From Acidimicrobiales bacterium (lineage in GTDB: Bacteria > Actinomycetota > Acidimicrobiia > Acidimicrobiales > SZUA-35): a DNA stretch of 64,000 nucleotides. A model generated the notes under the pieces. It saw nothing but the letters and a program-made list of their open reading frames with translations. It ran no database searches and was not told the origin of the DNA. Position numbers and translations under genes: made by a program. The stretch spans positions 372,001-436,000 of the forward strand of contig JANQPB010000044.1 in the NCBI GenBank assembly GCA_028285495.1. Reading direction: 5' to 3'. Positions 51,473-60,065 of this stretch are shown here, one piece after another. The first letter of the stretch is position 1. Each line of letters begins with the position of its first letter.

Positions 51473-53074
51473 GTGTCCCCCGCCGAGCTCGACGACCTGC
51501 TGCGCCGGGCGGGAGCGGTGCTCATCGCCATCGAGGCGACCGGGGGTCGAGCCGTGCCCCTGCCCGCCGGGCTGTCGGCCTACGCCGAGCGGGTCCTCGA
51601 CGCCGACTCACCGCTCGATGCGCTGACGCCGGCCAGCCAGGGTCAAGCGGTCGTCGCCTTCGAACAGGCGCGGCGGACCGGTCGGGGCACCGCCGTGGTT
51701 CGACGTGTCGACGAATCGGACGACCGCCGGCTCGAGATCGTCGACGTCGAACGGGAGCACGGCTGCTTCCTGGCCGTGCTCGGACCGGCCGACGTCGACG
51801 GCGACGACGAGCTGGAGCCGGCGACCCTCCCGCCGCTGCGATCGGTCTACCGGCTCAACGTCACCGGGGTCATCGAGGACGTCAGCGCCGAGTTCACGGC
51901 GATGCTCGGCTGGCCGGCGGACGAGGTCGTCGGCCGATCATCGCTCGACCTCATCCACCCGGATGATCACGAGGCCGGGATCGTGGCCTGGGTCGAGCTC
52001 CTCGAGCGACCGAACGCGACGACCCGGCTGCGCCAGCGCTTCGCCACCGCGGCGGGCGGTTGGCTGTGGTGCGAGGTCACCGATGCCAACCACCTCGACC
52101 ACGATCCGCCATGTGTCGAGGGCGAGCTGGTCGACATCTCCCGGCAGATGGCAGCCCAGATCGCCCTGGAGCAGAGGGAGCGGCTGCTCGACCGCCTGAG
52201 CCGGGCCCTTCCGACCGGGGTCTGCCACATCGGGGCCGGCGGCGGGGTCGACTTCTCGAACGAGCGGTGGCACGAGCTGACCGGGCTCGGCCATGGCGAC
52301 GACCTCGACGCGCTGCTCCACCTGCTGACCGAGCCAGGGGCGGTGCGAGCGGCGGTCGACCGGGCCATCGGCGCCGACGTGGACGCCGACCTCGACGTGG
52401 CCCTGACCGGCGACGGCGCCTGCTCGTTCGGCACGCTGCACCTCCGCCCGCTCCGCGAGGACGACGAGCACGTCGGGCTGTTGCTCACGCTCGACGACCT
52501 GACCAGCCTGCGTCGCTCCCAGCTCCAGCTGGCCGATCAGGCGAGGCGGGATCCGCTCACCGGGGTGCTCAACCGGGCCGGGATCGAGGAGACGCTGGCC
52601 GACCGGCTCCGCTCCCCCGGTCCGGCCGAGCTGTGGCCGGCCGTGCTCTTCCTCGACCTCGACCGGTTCAAGCGGATCAACGACACGCACGGCCACGCCG
52701 CCGGCGACGAGGTCCTCCGGCTGGTGGCCGCCCACCTGCCCACCTCGGTTCGGGACGTCGATGCGGTCGGGCGGCTCGGCGGCGACGAGTTCCTCGTCGT
52801 CCTCGACGGCGCCCCCGGGGCGGAACCGTCGATCGATCGGCTGGCGAGCCGGGTGGCCGAGCGGATCCGCGCCGGCCTGCCGTCGCTCGGCGCCGCCATG
52901 GCCGGGACCACCTCCGCCGGTTCGCCGATCGAGGTCGGGGCCAGCATCGGCATCGCCGTCGCTCGACCGGACGACGACTTCGACGCTCTGCTGCGGCGGG
53001 CCGATCAGGCGATGTACGAGGCCAAGCGCTCCGATCGGACCGGCGCCGAGCCTCGGGATGCCGGGTTGCCGTGA
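51473..53074 (+). CDS. PAS-GGDEF diguanylate cyclase
   Basis: 533 residues from GTG 51473; no clear ribosome site. Residues about 120-240 form a PAS domain (V-Y-R-L-N-V-T-G-V-I-E-D-V-S-A-E-F, I-H-P-D-D-H). A second PAS-like region precedes the GGDEF domain, whose active site G436-G-D-E-F440 is intact and is preceded by the R427-D-V-D430 inhibitory site at the correct five-residue spacing. No membrane helix. Makes cyclic-di-GMP with product feedback in the cytoplasm. No EAL partner is in view. Confidence 0.94.
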   Translation: MSPAELDDLLRRAGAVLIAIEATGGRAVPLPAGLSAYAERVLDADSPLDALTPASQGQAVVAFEQARRTGRGTAVVRRVDESDDRRLEIVDVEREHGCFLAVLGPADVDGDDELEPATLPPLRSVYRLNVTGVIEDVSAEFTAMLGWPADEVVGRSSLDLIHPDDHEAGIVAWVELLERPNATTRLRQRFATAAGGWLWCEVTDANHLDHDPPCVEGELVDISRQMAAQIALEQRERLLDRLSRALPTGVCHIGAGGGVDFSNERWHELTGLGHGDDLDALLHLLTEPGAVRAAVDRAIGADVDADLDVALTGDGACSFGTLHLRPLREDDEHVGLLLTLDDLTSLRRSQLQLADQARRDPLTGVLNRAGIEETLADRLRSPGPAELWPAVLFLDLDRFKRINDTHGHAAGDEVLRLVAAHLPTSVRDVDAVGRLGGDEFLVVLDGAPGAEPSIDRLASRVAERIRAGLPSLGAAMAGTTSAGSPIEVGASIGIAVARPDDDFDALLRRADQAMYEAKRSDRTGAEPRDAGLP

Positions 53075-53151
53075 CCTCCCGGGCCTCGCGGTCGAGCCAC
53101 CGACGTCTCCGACTGCGCCCGAACCCGGGGTGAGCCGCCCGCTGCGACCGC

Positions 53152-54333
53152 TCAGTCGCCGTAGATCTCGACGATGGCGTCGTCGACGAAGCGCTGCACC
53201 GAGCGCTCGAACGGGAACGACAGGTGCGACCCCTGGTACCACAGGATCTCGGGCCGGTCCCAGTGCTCCCACAGGTCGCGGACGTTGCCGGGGCGGACCC
53301 AGCGGTCGAGCAGGCCGGCGTAGATGTAGCGACGGTCACGGGGGACGAGCGACTCCAGCGACATCGGCGAGACCAGCGTCATGACCTCCTGCAGCGGCTC
53401 CCACGAGAGCCCCCACTGCTCGTAGTAGGGCGGGAGCAGCGGGTCCATCTGGCGGCGGATCCCTCGGGCCAGGTCGGCCTCGGGCACGCCGGCGATCACG
53501 CCGGCCAGATCGGCCTCGAGCCCGGCCACCAGCCCCGACATGTAGCCGCCGAGCGAGATGCCGGTGATCGCCACCTTCGGGGCACCGTGCTCGGCACGGA
53601 GCCAGTTGATGATGCGGCGGATGTCCCACGCACCCTGGGCCAGGGTGAACACGGTGTTCATGACCCCGGAATAGAGGACCCGCCCCCCGGCGGCGCCGAT
53701 CGCCCGAGGCCCGTGCAACGGCAGCACGACGGCGATGACGTTGAGCCCGTGGTGCTGGTGCAACCAGTCGGCCCGGAACGTGCCGAGGTCGACCGCCGGC
53801 TGCCCGGTCCGGTAGCCGTTGACCAGCACGATCCACGGCCGTGGGTCGGCGTCGGGTCCGTCGTCGTGCCGCAGCATCCAGGCGTGCCCGGTCTGGACCG
53901 GGCGGTAGTCGAGCCAGCGCTCCCGGCCCGGCTCGTCCGGCCACGGCTCGAACCCGCTGTCGAACCGGACGTGCTCGTAGCGGTAGGGCCCCGACGATGC
54001 CGAGCTCAGCTCCACGGCGCCCATCGGCGGCGGATCCCGGTGGTAGGTGCGGGGATCGTCGAGCCATCCCTCGTCGGTGGCGAGCCGGCGGGCCACCGAC
54101 AGCTCGTCTCGCAGGCGGCGGCGGAAGGCGCCGTCGGGGATCCGGAACCGCCCGGTGGCCATCTCGATCTGGATCGTCCACTCGTCGATCAGCCACTTGG
54201 TGACGTTGACCGGGTTGACGTCGATCGACGGCAGGTCCTGCTCGGTGTGGCCGCGGAGCCAATCGAACACCGTCCAGTCGACCCCGATCGGGCGCAGGTC
54301 ACCGAACCCGATCGTCCCGCTCCGCCCTGCCAT
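53152..54333 (-). CDS. Alpha/beta-hydrolase
   Basis: 393 residues; ATG 54333 with GGAG seven bases upstream, two bases after the MarR stop. Nucleophile elbow G-I-S-L-G-G, preceded by W-I-V-L-V-N-G-Y-R; a C-terminal His in G-S-H-L-S-F completes the triad. A ~140-residue N-terminal region precedes the hydrolase fold and is not recognised. No signal peptide. Likely an esterase or lipase of unknown substrate, co-transcribed with and probably controlled by the MarR regulator. Confidence 0.85.
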   Translation of the reverse strand: MAGRSGTIGFGDLRPIGVDWTVFDWLRGHTEQDLPSIDVNPVNVTKWLIDEWTIQIEMATGRFRIPDGAFRRRLRDELSVARRLATDEGWLDDPRTYHRDPPPMGAVELSSASSGPYRYEHVRFDSGFEPWPDEPGRERWLDYRPVQTGHAWMLRHDDGPDADPRPWIVLVNGYRTGQPAVDLGTFRADWLHQHHGLNVIAVVLPLHGPRAIGAAGGRVLYSGVMNTVFTLAQGAWDIRRIINWLRAEHGAPKVAITGISLGGYMSGLVAGLEADLAGVIAGVPEADLARGIRRQMDPLLPPYYEQWGLSWEPLQEVMTLVSPMSLESLVPRDRRYIYAGLLDRWVRPGNVRDLWEHWDRPEILWYQGSHLSFPFERSVQRFVDDAIVEIYGD

Positions 54334-54335
54334 GC

Positions 54336-54890
54336 TCACGCTCCTTCGGCGCCCTCTCCCTGGTCGTCGGCACCGGGATCGGTGCCGGGATCGGAGAGGA
54401 CCGCCTCGGTCGATTTCAGCATGCGTTCGAGCAGGTCGGCCAAAAGGATCCGCTCCTGACCCGAGAAGACGACGAAGATCTCCTGGTAGACGGCGAACGC
54501 CCGGTCGACGAAGTAACGGTGGTGGTCCCGCCCATCGGGGGTGAGACCGACCAGCACCTCGCGCTGGTCGTTGGTCGAGCGGTTCTTCTCGACCAGGCCC
54601 TCGGCCTCGAGCCGGCCGACGGCCCGGGTGACCGAGGAGGGCTCGAGGCCCATCACGATCGCCAGCTCCCGCACGGCGCATGGCCCGTGGGCGGCGACGA
54701 CGTCGAGCGTGCGGAACTGCCCGGCGTCGATCGTCCGCTCGCCACCCTGGAGCACGTGACGGCGGAGCCGCTCGACGGTCGGACCGAGCCGGGCGGCCCG
54801 CCAGAGCGCGCCGAGCCGCTCCTCGACGTCCCAACCGTCGTCGATCGACTCGATGGGCACGCTGAGAGCCCGTGGCGGCAGGTCCTGCAT
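54336..54890 (-). CDS. MarR-family transcriptional regulator
   Basis: 184 residues from ATG 54890, after a TACCCT box. Winged helix with R-E-L-A-I-V-M-G-L-E-P-S-S-V-T-R-A-V-G-R-L and D-Q-R-E-V-L-V-G-L-T-P-D-G-R, which are MarR hallmarks. Divergent from the PHA/wax-ester operon across 295 bases that include an inverted repeat around the operon promoter, so it may sense an acyl or lipid ligand and control both sides. Confidence 0.92.
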   Translation of the reverse strand: MQDLPPRALSVPIESIDDGWDVEERLGALWRAARLGPTVERLRRHVLQGGERTIDAGQFRTLDVVAAHGPCAVRELAIVMGLEPSSVTRAVGRLEAEGLVEKNRSTNDQREVLVGLTPDGRDHHRYFVDRAFAVYQEIFVVFSGQERILLADLLERMLKSTEAVLSDPGTDPGADDQGEGAEGA

Positions 54891-54898
54891 CCCTTGTC

Positions 54899-54904
54899 AG
54901 GGTA
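54899..54904 (-). promoter_or_regulatory. -10 box (TACCCT) upstream of the marR gene
   Basis: TACCCT on the minus strand, eight bases before ATG 54890. Confidence 0.4.
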
Positions 54905-54960
54905 GATCGCCGGAGCCCGTCGGTTGATCTGTATCCCCAATCGCCCCATCGCCAACAGAG

Positions 54961-55015
54961 AACTGTCTTGACGATCCAGTCGTCCACACAGATACTTGTA
55001 GGACGTCAGACAGTT
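54961..55015. promoter_or_regulatory. Inverted repeat flanking the storage-operon promoter
   Basis: AACTGTCT (54961-54968) and AGACAGTT (55008-55015) are exact reverse complements, 39 bases apart, and bracket the -35/-10 pair at 54968-54996. A second short dyad, GACAG-TTT-CTGTC, overlaps the right arm. Suitable as a two-site operator for the adjacent MarR protein. Confidence 0.5.
54968..54996 (+). promoter_or_regulatory. Promoter of the phaE-phaC-patatin-WS/DGAT operon
   Basis: TTGACG (54968-54973), 17 bases, GATACT (54991-54996). It would give a leader of about 180 bases before ATG 55186. Confidence 0.6.
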
Positions 55016-55185
55016 TCTGTCGGGGGGTCGACGACGACGGCTCGGCGGCGCTGTCCGGCACCGGCTTCCGACCTGCTCCGCCCGTTCCCGGCGGCGGATC
55101 CGGCCGGTCGAAGCCTCGTAGCCCGCACCGCACCCGCCCGCCCGCACCAGCCGTGGCCGGCCGGCCCGATGGAGGACCCGTCGAC

Positions 55186-55560
55186 ATGTCCACCCCCCTG
55201 TGGCGCCAGATGTACAACGCCTGGGAGAAGACCGTCTCCCCACCCCTGCAGGAGCTCACGGCCTCGACCGGCTTCCGCGACCTGATGGCGCTCGGCCTCC
55301 GCACCAACGCCGAGATCGCACGGGAGGTCGAGCGGCTGAGCCGCCAGTGGCTCCACCTGTGGAACCTGCCCGCCGCCACCGACGTGCGCAAGCTGCGCAA
55401 GCAGGTGGCCGGCCTCGAGCGGGAGCTGTTGGCCCTCCGCCTCGAGCTCCAGCGCCGCGAGGCCACCGGCGCGAGCGGGGCCGCGGCGGGGGCCGACCGG
55501 CACCTGGTGGCGACGAACGGCAACGGTACGGGCAACGGCGCCAGCCACACGGCCGCCTGA
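55186..55560 (+). CDS. PhaE-like PHA synthase subunit / granule-associated protein
   Basis: 124 residues, ATG 55186 with GGAGG ten bases upstream. Helical, with W-R-Q-M-Y-N-A-W-E and a C-terminal N-L-P-A-A-T-D-V-R-K-L-R-K-Q-V-A-G-L-E-R-E-L coiled-coil, the pattern of the PhaE C-terminus and of phasin-like PHA synthase subunits. Much shorter than classical PhaE (~350). It is 20 bases upstream of phaC, as expected for a class III-type synthase pair. Confidence 0.72.
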   Translation: MSTPLWRQMYNAWEKTVSPPLQELTASTGFRDLMALGLRTNAEIAREVERLSRQWLHLWNLPAATDVRKLRKQVAGLERELLALRLELQRREATGASGAAAGADRHLVATNGNGTGNGASHTAA

Positions 55561-55580
55561 GCGAACAGGAGCGCACGATC

Positions 55581-56798
55581 ATGGCCACCGCCTCCCCCAT
55601 CACCGACCCCATCGGCTTCTGGTCGGACCAGATCAGCCGGACGACCAAGCGCTCGCTCAACCTCACGCGCCACCTGCTCGGCATCGACCGGGCCAAGACC
55701 GGGGCGACGCCACGGGACCCGGTGTGGTCGAGTGGCAAGGCCACCCTCCACCGCTACCGGCCGGACCGGAGCTCGTCCGCCGAGCCCGTGGGCCCGCCGG
55801 TGCTGCTGGTCATGAGCCTGGTCAGCCGATCGTTCATCCTCGACCTGCAGCCCGGCAACAGCTTCGTCGAGCACCTGCTCGGCCGCGGCTTCGACGTGTT
55901 CCTGCTCGACTGGGGCGTGCCGGACGAGGACGACGCCGGTAACACGCTCGAGTACTACGTCGACGGGCTCCTCCCCCAGGCGGTCGACGTGGTCGACCGC
56001 CTGGGAGGCGGGGAGGGCGTCACCGTCTTCGGCTACTGCTACGGCGGCCTGCTGTCGCTGCTGTACGCCGCCGGCCACCCGGACGACCCGATCAGGAACC
56101 TCGTGGTCATGGCCACGCCGGTCGACTTCGACCACATGCCACCGGCGATGAGCGGCGTCGGCGCCGGCGGCATCGATCCCGACCACGTCATCGACTCGAC
56201 CGGCAACGTGCCGGCCGCCACCGTGCGGGCGTCGTTCGCCCTGCTGACCCCGACCGCTGACCTGACCACGGTGGCCGACTTCTGGGAGCGGCTCGACAAC
56301 GACCAGTTCCTGACCAACTACCAGGCCATGACCAGCTGGACACGCGACCACATCCCGTTTCCCGGGGCGGCGTTCAAGCAGACCGTCGAGCTGTTCAACG
56401 ACGGCAACGGCTTCGTCAACGACCGGCTGCCCCTCGGCGGCCGCCAGGTCCACCTGTCCGACATCACGGTGCCGTTCCTCAACGTCATCGCCGAGAAGGA
56501 CCACATCGTCCCCTCGCCGTCGACCACCCCGCTGACCCCGCTCGTCGGCTCGGACGATGTCACCGAGCTGCTGCTGCCGGCCGGCCACGTCGGGCTGATC
56601 ATCGGCAACCGAGGTCGGACCCAGTGCATGCCGGCGATGTCGGACTGGATGCTGGCCCACTCGTCGGTCGGCGGTGCCGAGCCGGCGGCCCGATCGACGG
56701 GCGCCACGACGAAGAAGTCGAAGGCGGCGAAGCAGGCCTCGAAGGCGTCCGGCCGCGACGAGGCCGCCTCCAGATCCGCATCGAGCGGCAAGGGCTGA
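55581..56798 (+). CDS. phaC: Poly(3-hydroxyalkanoate) synthase, class III-like
   Basis: 405 residues, ATG 55581. Lipase-like box with Cys nucleophile G-Y-C153-Y-G-G, catalytic D307 (E-K-D-H-I-V) and H336 (G-H-V-G-L). N-terminal P-P-V-L-L-V-M-S-L-V-S-R-S-F-I-L-D and F-D-V-F-L-L-D-W-G are typical synthase motifs. Polymerises 3-hydroxyacyl-CoA into PHA at the granule surface. The last ~45 residues are a Lys/Ala/Ser-rich tail (T-K-K-S-K-A-A-K-Q-A-S-K) not found in standard PhaC. Confidence 0.95.
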   Translation: MATASPITDPIGFWSDQISRTTKRSLNLTRHLLGIDRAKTGATPRDPVWSSGKATLHRYRPDRSSSAEPVGPPVLLVMSLVSRSFILDLQPGNSFVEHLLGRGFDVFLLDWGVPDEDDAGNTLEYYVDGLLPQAVDVVDRLGGGEGVTVFGYCYGGLLSLLYAAGHPDDPIRNLVVMATPVDFDHMPPAMSGVGAGGIDPDHVIDSTGNVPAATVRASFALLTPTADLTTVADFWERLDNDQFLTNYQAMTSWTRDHIPFPGAAFKQTVELFNDGNGFVNDRLPLGGRQVHLSDITVPFLNVIAEKDHIVPSPSTTPLTPLVGSDDVTELLLPAGHVGLIIGNRGRTQCMPAMSDWMLAHSSVGGAEPAARSTGATTKKSKAAKQASKASGRDEAASRSASSGKG

Positions 56799-56805
56799 CC
56801 CGGAC

Positions 56806-57873
56806 GTGTCGGCGACGGAGGGAACCGATCGACCGCCCCGGATCGCGCTGGTCCTCGGGTCTGGCGGCGTCGTCGGCGGCGCCTACCACGCGGGAGTGCT
56901 CAAGGCGCTGCACGACACGTGGGGCATCGACCCCCGAGCGGTCGACCTGATCGTCGGCACGTCCGCCGGCTCGATCGCCGGGGTGCTGACCGCGGCCGGC
57001 CTGCACCCGAACGACCTGTTCCGTCGCGAGATCGGACAGACCCTCAGCCCCGCCGGCCAGGCCATCCTGGGGCGGGGCCGAGCCGTTCGCGGACGACGGC
57101 CGACGACGATGTCCGCCGTCGGCGCGCCGGCTGCCCCCCAAGCCCTCCTGTCGGCCATCACCCGGCCGACCGAGGTGGCGGCCGGCAGCGTTGCCGCCGC
57201 CCTCCTGCCCCGGGGCGTGACCTCGACCGACCACCTCGCCGGCTGGGTCGACGGCCTGCTCGGCCCCGAGTGGCCGACCGGGCCCCGGCTCCGCATCGCC
57301 GCCGTCGAGCTGGCCAGCGCCAGGCGGGTGCTGTTCGCCTCGCCGGGCGACGAGGACGATGACGACCTCGACGGCAGGGCCCGCCGGGTCGCGACCACGC
57401 CGGGGACGGCCGTCGCCGCCTCGTGCGCGGTGCCGTCGGTGTTCGAGCCGGTGACCGTCAACGGTCGCGACCACATCGACGGCGGCGTGCACTCCGCCGA
57501 CAACCTCGACCTGGTCGGGACCACCGGCTACGACCTGGTGGTCGTCAGCTCGCCGATGTCGGCCCGCCAACCGCTCAGCGGCGGCCTGTCGCTCCTGGCG
57601 GTCCGCCACCTGTCCCGGCTGCAGACCGCCAGGGAGCGCCGCCTGCTCGGGCCGGTCGGCCACGTCGAGATCCTGCGCCCGACCCCCGCCGACCTCGACG
57701 CCATGGGCTCCAACATGCTCGACCCCCGCCGCCGCCCGGCCGTGGCCCACCAGGCCCACGCCTCGGCCTGCACCCGACTCGGCCGGCGGCCGTCGCCGCT
57801 CGCCGCCGGCGACCCGGCCGGCAACGGCACCACTCGCACCACCACCCCCCGATCAAGGATCATGGCCTCATGA
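56806..57873 (+). CDS. Patatin-like phospholipase/lipase
   Basis: 355 residues from GTG 56806, seven bases after phaC. Oxyanion loop G-S-G-G-V-V-G-G-A, nucleophile S53 in G-T-S-A-G, and the catalytic Asp in D-G-G-V. It belongs to the RssA/patatin family of Ser-Asp acyl hydrolases. In this operon it may release fatty acids from lipid bodies or membranes, or act on PHA-linked substrates. Its stop overlaps the next ATG by four bases. Confidence 0.9.
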   Translation: MSATEGTDRPPRIALVLGSGGVVGGAYHAGVLKALHDTWGIDPRAVDLIVGTSAGSIAGVLTAAGLHPNDLFRREIGQTLSPAGQAILGRGRAVRGRRPTTMSAVGAPAAPQALLSAITRPTEVAAGSVAAALLPRGVTSTDHLAGWVDGLLGPEWPTGPRLRIAAVELASARRVLFASPGDEDDDDLDGRARRVATTPGTAVAASCAVPSVFEPVTVNGRDHIDGGVHSADNLDLVGTTGYDLVVVSSPMSARQPLSGGLSLLAVRHLSRLQTARERRLLGPVGHVEILRPTPADLDAMGSNMLDPRRRPAVAHQAHASACTRLGRRPSPLAAGDPAGNGTTRTTTPRSRIMAS

Positions 57874-59465
57874 AGCAGCTCTCCGGTCTCGACGCCGGCT
57901 TCCTCTACATGGAGACCCCGACGACGTTCGGGCATGTCAACAGCCTGTCGATCTATCGCCGCCCCCGATCGAAGGACTTCGACCCCTACCAGCTGTTCCG
58001 CTCCCACCTCGAGGCCCGCCTGCCCGACCTCGAGCCGTTCCGGCGGCGACTGGTCGAGGTGCCGTTCCAGCTCGACCACCCCTGGTGGATCGACGACCCC
58101 GACTTCGACCTCGACTTCCACGTCCGCCACATCGCCGTGCCGCCTCCCGGGGGCGACGAGGAGCTGGCGGCGCTGGTGGCCCGCAGCATCGGTCGTCCGC
58201 TCGACCGCAGCCGACCGCTGTGGGAGGCCTACGTGATCGAGGGCCTGACCGGGAACCGGTGGGCCCTGCTGCTCAAGCTGCACCACGCCACGATCGATGG
58301 CGCCTCGGGGGCCGAGCTGTTGACGATGCTGCTCGACACCAAGCCGTCGAAGACGTTGCCGACGGCCGAGGCCGCCCCGAGCAGGGGCGAGCCGGTGCCG
58401 ACCCCGATGGAGATGCTCAACCGGACGGCACTCAACTACGCCATCCGGCCCGAGCGGCTGTTCCGGGCCCAGATGCGGGCGCTGCGCGACGCCTCGACCA
58501 TCGCCGGCCAGCACCGCAACGACCTGTTGAGCGCCGGGGCGAAGGCGTGGTCACGGCTGTCGTCATCGGTCGCCGGGCGTGGCGACCGCACCGACGAGCC
58601 GTCCGCCCCGAGCGGCGGCGCCCCGCCGACGCCGTTCAACAAGAGCATCACCCCGAACCGGCGCTACGCCTTCCGCACGGCGAGCCTCGCCGAGATCAAG
58701 GCGATCAAGAACGCAACCGGGGCCACGGTCAACGACGTGGTGATGACGGTGTGTGCCGGGGCGATGCGCAAGTACCTCCAGCGCCACGACTCCCCGGTCG
58801 ACCGCCCGCTGGTCACGATGGTCCCGGTCTCGATCCGGACCGGCGAGGAGGAGGACCGGTGGACCAACCGGGTGTCGTCGATCTTCGCCGCCCTCCCCGT
58901 CCACCTCGACGATCCGGTCGAGCGGCTCGGGTTCACCCACGAGGCCATGATCCAGGCCAAGTCGAACTTCGACCTGGTGCCGGCCGACGCCCTCCAGGAC
59001 TTCGCCCGGTTCTCGCCGCCGGCGGTGTTCAGCCAGGCCGCGGCGCTGGCCACCCGGATGCGGCTGGCCGACCGGGTCTCCAGCCCCGTCAACCTCGTGA
59101 TCTCCAACGTGCCCGGCCCCCGGGAGCCGCTCTACCTCGGCCCGGCCAGGCTGGAGCACTACTACCCGGTCTCGACCGTGGCCGAGGGCATGGGCCTCAA
59201 CATCACGGTCCAGAGCTACGAGGACAAGCTCGACTACGGGCTGGTCGCCTGCCGCGAGCTGGTCCCGGACCTCTGGGATCTGATGGACCTCATCATCGAG
59301 GAGCAGGCCGAGTTGCTGGCGCTGGCCACGGCGGCGATGGACGAGCAGGGCGGCGCCGATGCCGGCACCGGGTCGGCCTCGGACAACGGGGCCTCGGCCA
59401 CGGGCTCGACCGGCAAGCGGGCCAAGAAGCAGACGAGGAAGAAGGCCGAGAAGGCCGGGTCCTGA
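57870..59465 (+). CDS. Wax ester synthase / diacylglycerol acyltransferase (WS/DGAT)
   Basis: 531 residues. The catalytic motif is H138-H-A-T-I-D-G144 (HHxxxDG); also P-L-W-E-A-Y-V-I-E-G, N-D-V-V-M and N-V-P-G-P downstream, all WS/DGAT marks. Uses acyl-CoA to esterify fatty alcohols or diacylglycerol, making neutral-lipid inclusions. A C-terminal Lys-rich tail (K-R-A-K-K-Q-T-R-K-K-A-E-K) is added. Coupled to the patatin gene by ATGA. Confidence 0.96.
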   Translation: MKQLSGLDAGFLYMETPTTFGHVNSLSIYRRPRSKDFDPYQLFRSHLEARLPDLEPFRRRLVEVPFQLDHPWWIDDPDFDLDFHVRHIAVPPPGGDEELAALVARSIGRPLDRSRPLWEAYVIEGLTGNRWALLLKLHHATIDGASGAELLTMLLDTKPSKTLPTAEAAPSRGEPVPTPMEMLNRTALNYAIRPERLFRAQMRALRDASTIAGQHRNDLLSAGAKAWSRLSSSVAGRGDRTDEPSAPSGGAPPTPFNKSITPNRRYAFRTASLAEIKAIKNATGATVNDVVMTVCAGAMRKYLQRHDSPVDRPLVTMVPVSIRTGEEEDRWTNRVSSIFAALPVHLDDPVERLGFTHEAMIQAKSNFDLVPADALQDFARFSPPAVFSQAAALATRMRLADRVSSPVNLVISNVPGPREPLYLGPARLEHYYPVSTVAEGMGLNITVQSYEDKLDYGLVACRELVPDLWDLMDLIIEEQAELLALATAAMDEQGGADAGTGSASDNGASATGSTGKRAKKQTRKKAEKAGS

Positions 59466-59480
59466 GCCGGTTCGGCCCCG

Positions 59481-60002
59481 TCAGGCGGCGAGGTCGTCGG
59501 CCGGGACCAGGGTCACCGGCACCCGGGCCATCCGGCGGACCTTCGACGCCAGGTCACGGGTCGGCCAGCGCCGAGGGGTGCTCGGGCCCAGCACCACCAC
59601 CTCGTCGTAGGTGTTGAAGTCGAGCAGGGTCCTGACCCGCTTCCAGGCGTTGCCGGCGAGGATCTCGCCGCTGAGGGGCTGGCCGAGGTCGCCGAGCGCC
59701 CGCATGAACGAGTCGAGCCGGGCCTCGGCGACGTCCCAGGTCTGGTCGTCGACCCTCACCCGGTCGTCGGCCAACCGCTTCCCCTCGGCCCTCGGCCCGA
59801 GGGCCGGGTCGGTGACGAGCACCGAGCGCCGGAACCGGGTCACCAGGACGTGCATCTCGTAGTGGCCGGTCGAGCTGCACCGCTCCGCCATCAGGCGGCA
59901 CAGCCGGGGGGTCGGCGGCGACTCGTGGGCGACGAGCAGGCAGCTCTGAGCCTCGTCTGTCCGCTCGGGGAGGTTGGGGAGGGGATCTCGACGAAAGATC
60001 AT
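59481..60002 (-). CDS. Universal-stress-like protein of unknown function
   Basis: 173 residues from ATG 60002. Not confidently assigned. The ending D-E-V-V-V-L-G-P-S-T-P-R-R-W-P-T-R-D-L-A-S-K-V-R-R with P-V-T-L-V-P resembles the last beta strand and helix of UspA-type folds, and L-L-V-A-H-E-S near the start could be the first strand. Convergent with the WS/DGAT gene, 15 bp apart. Confidence 0.6.
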   Translation of the reverse strand: MIFRRDPLPNLPERTDEAQSCLLVAHESPPTPRLCRLMAERCSSTGHYEMHVLVTRFRRSVLVTDPALGPRAEGKRLADDRVRVDDQTWDVAEARLDSFMRALGDLGQPLSGEILAGNAWKRVRTLLDFNTYDEVVVLGPSTPRRWPTRDLASKVRRMARVPVTLVPADDLAA

Positions 60003-60065
60003 GCGACACTCCGAGTGTGCTGACGTCGACCGGCACCGAGCGCGGTGCCTCCCGGCGGTTGTGGC

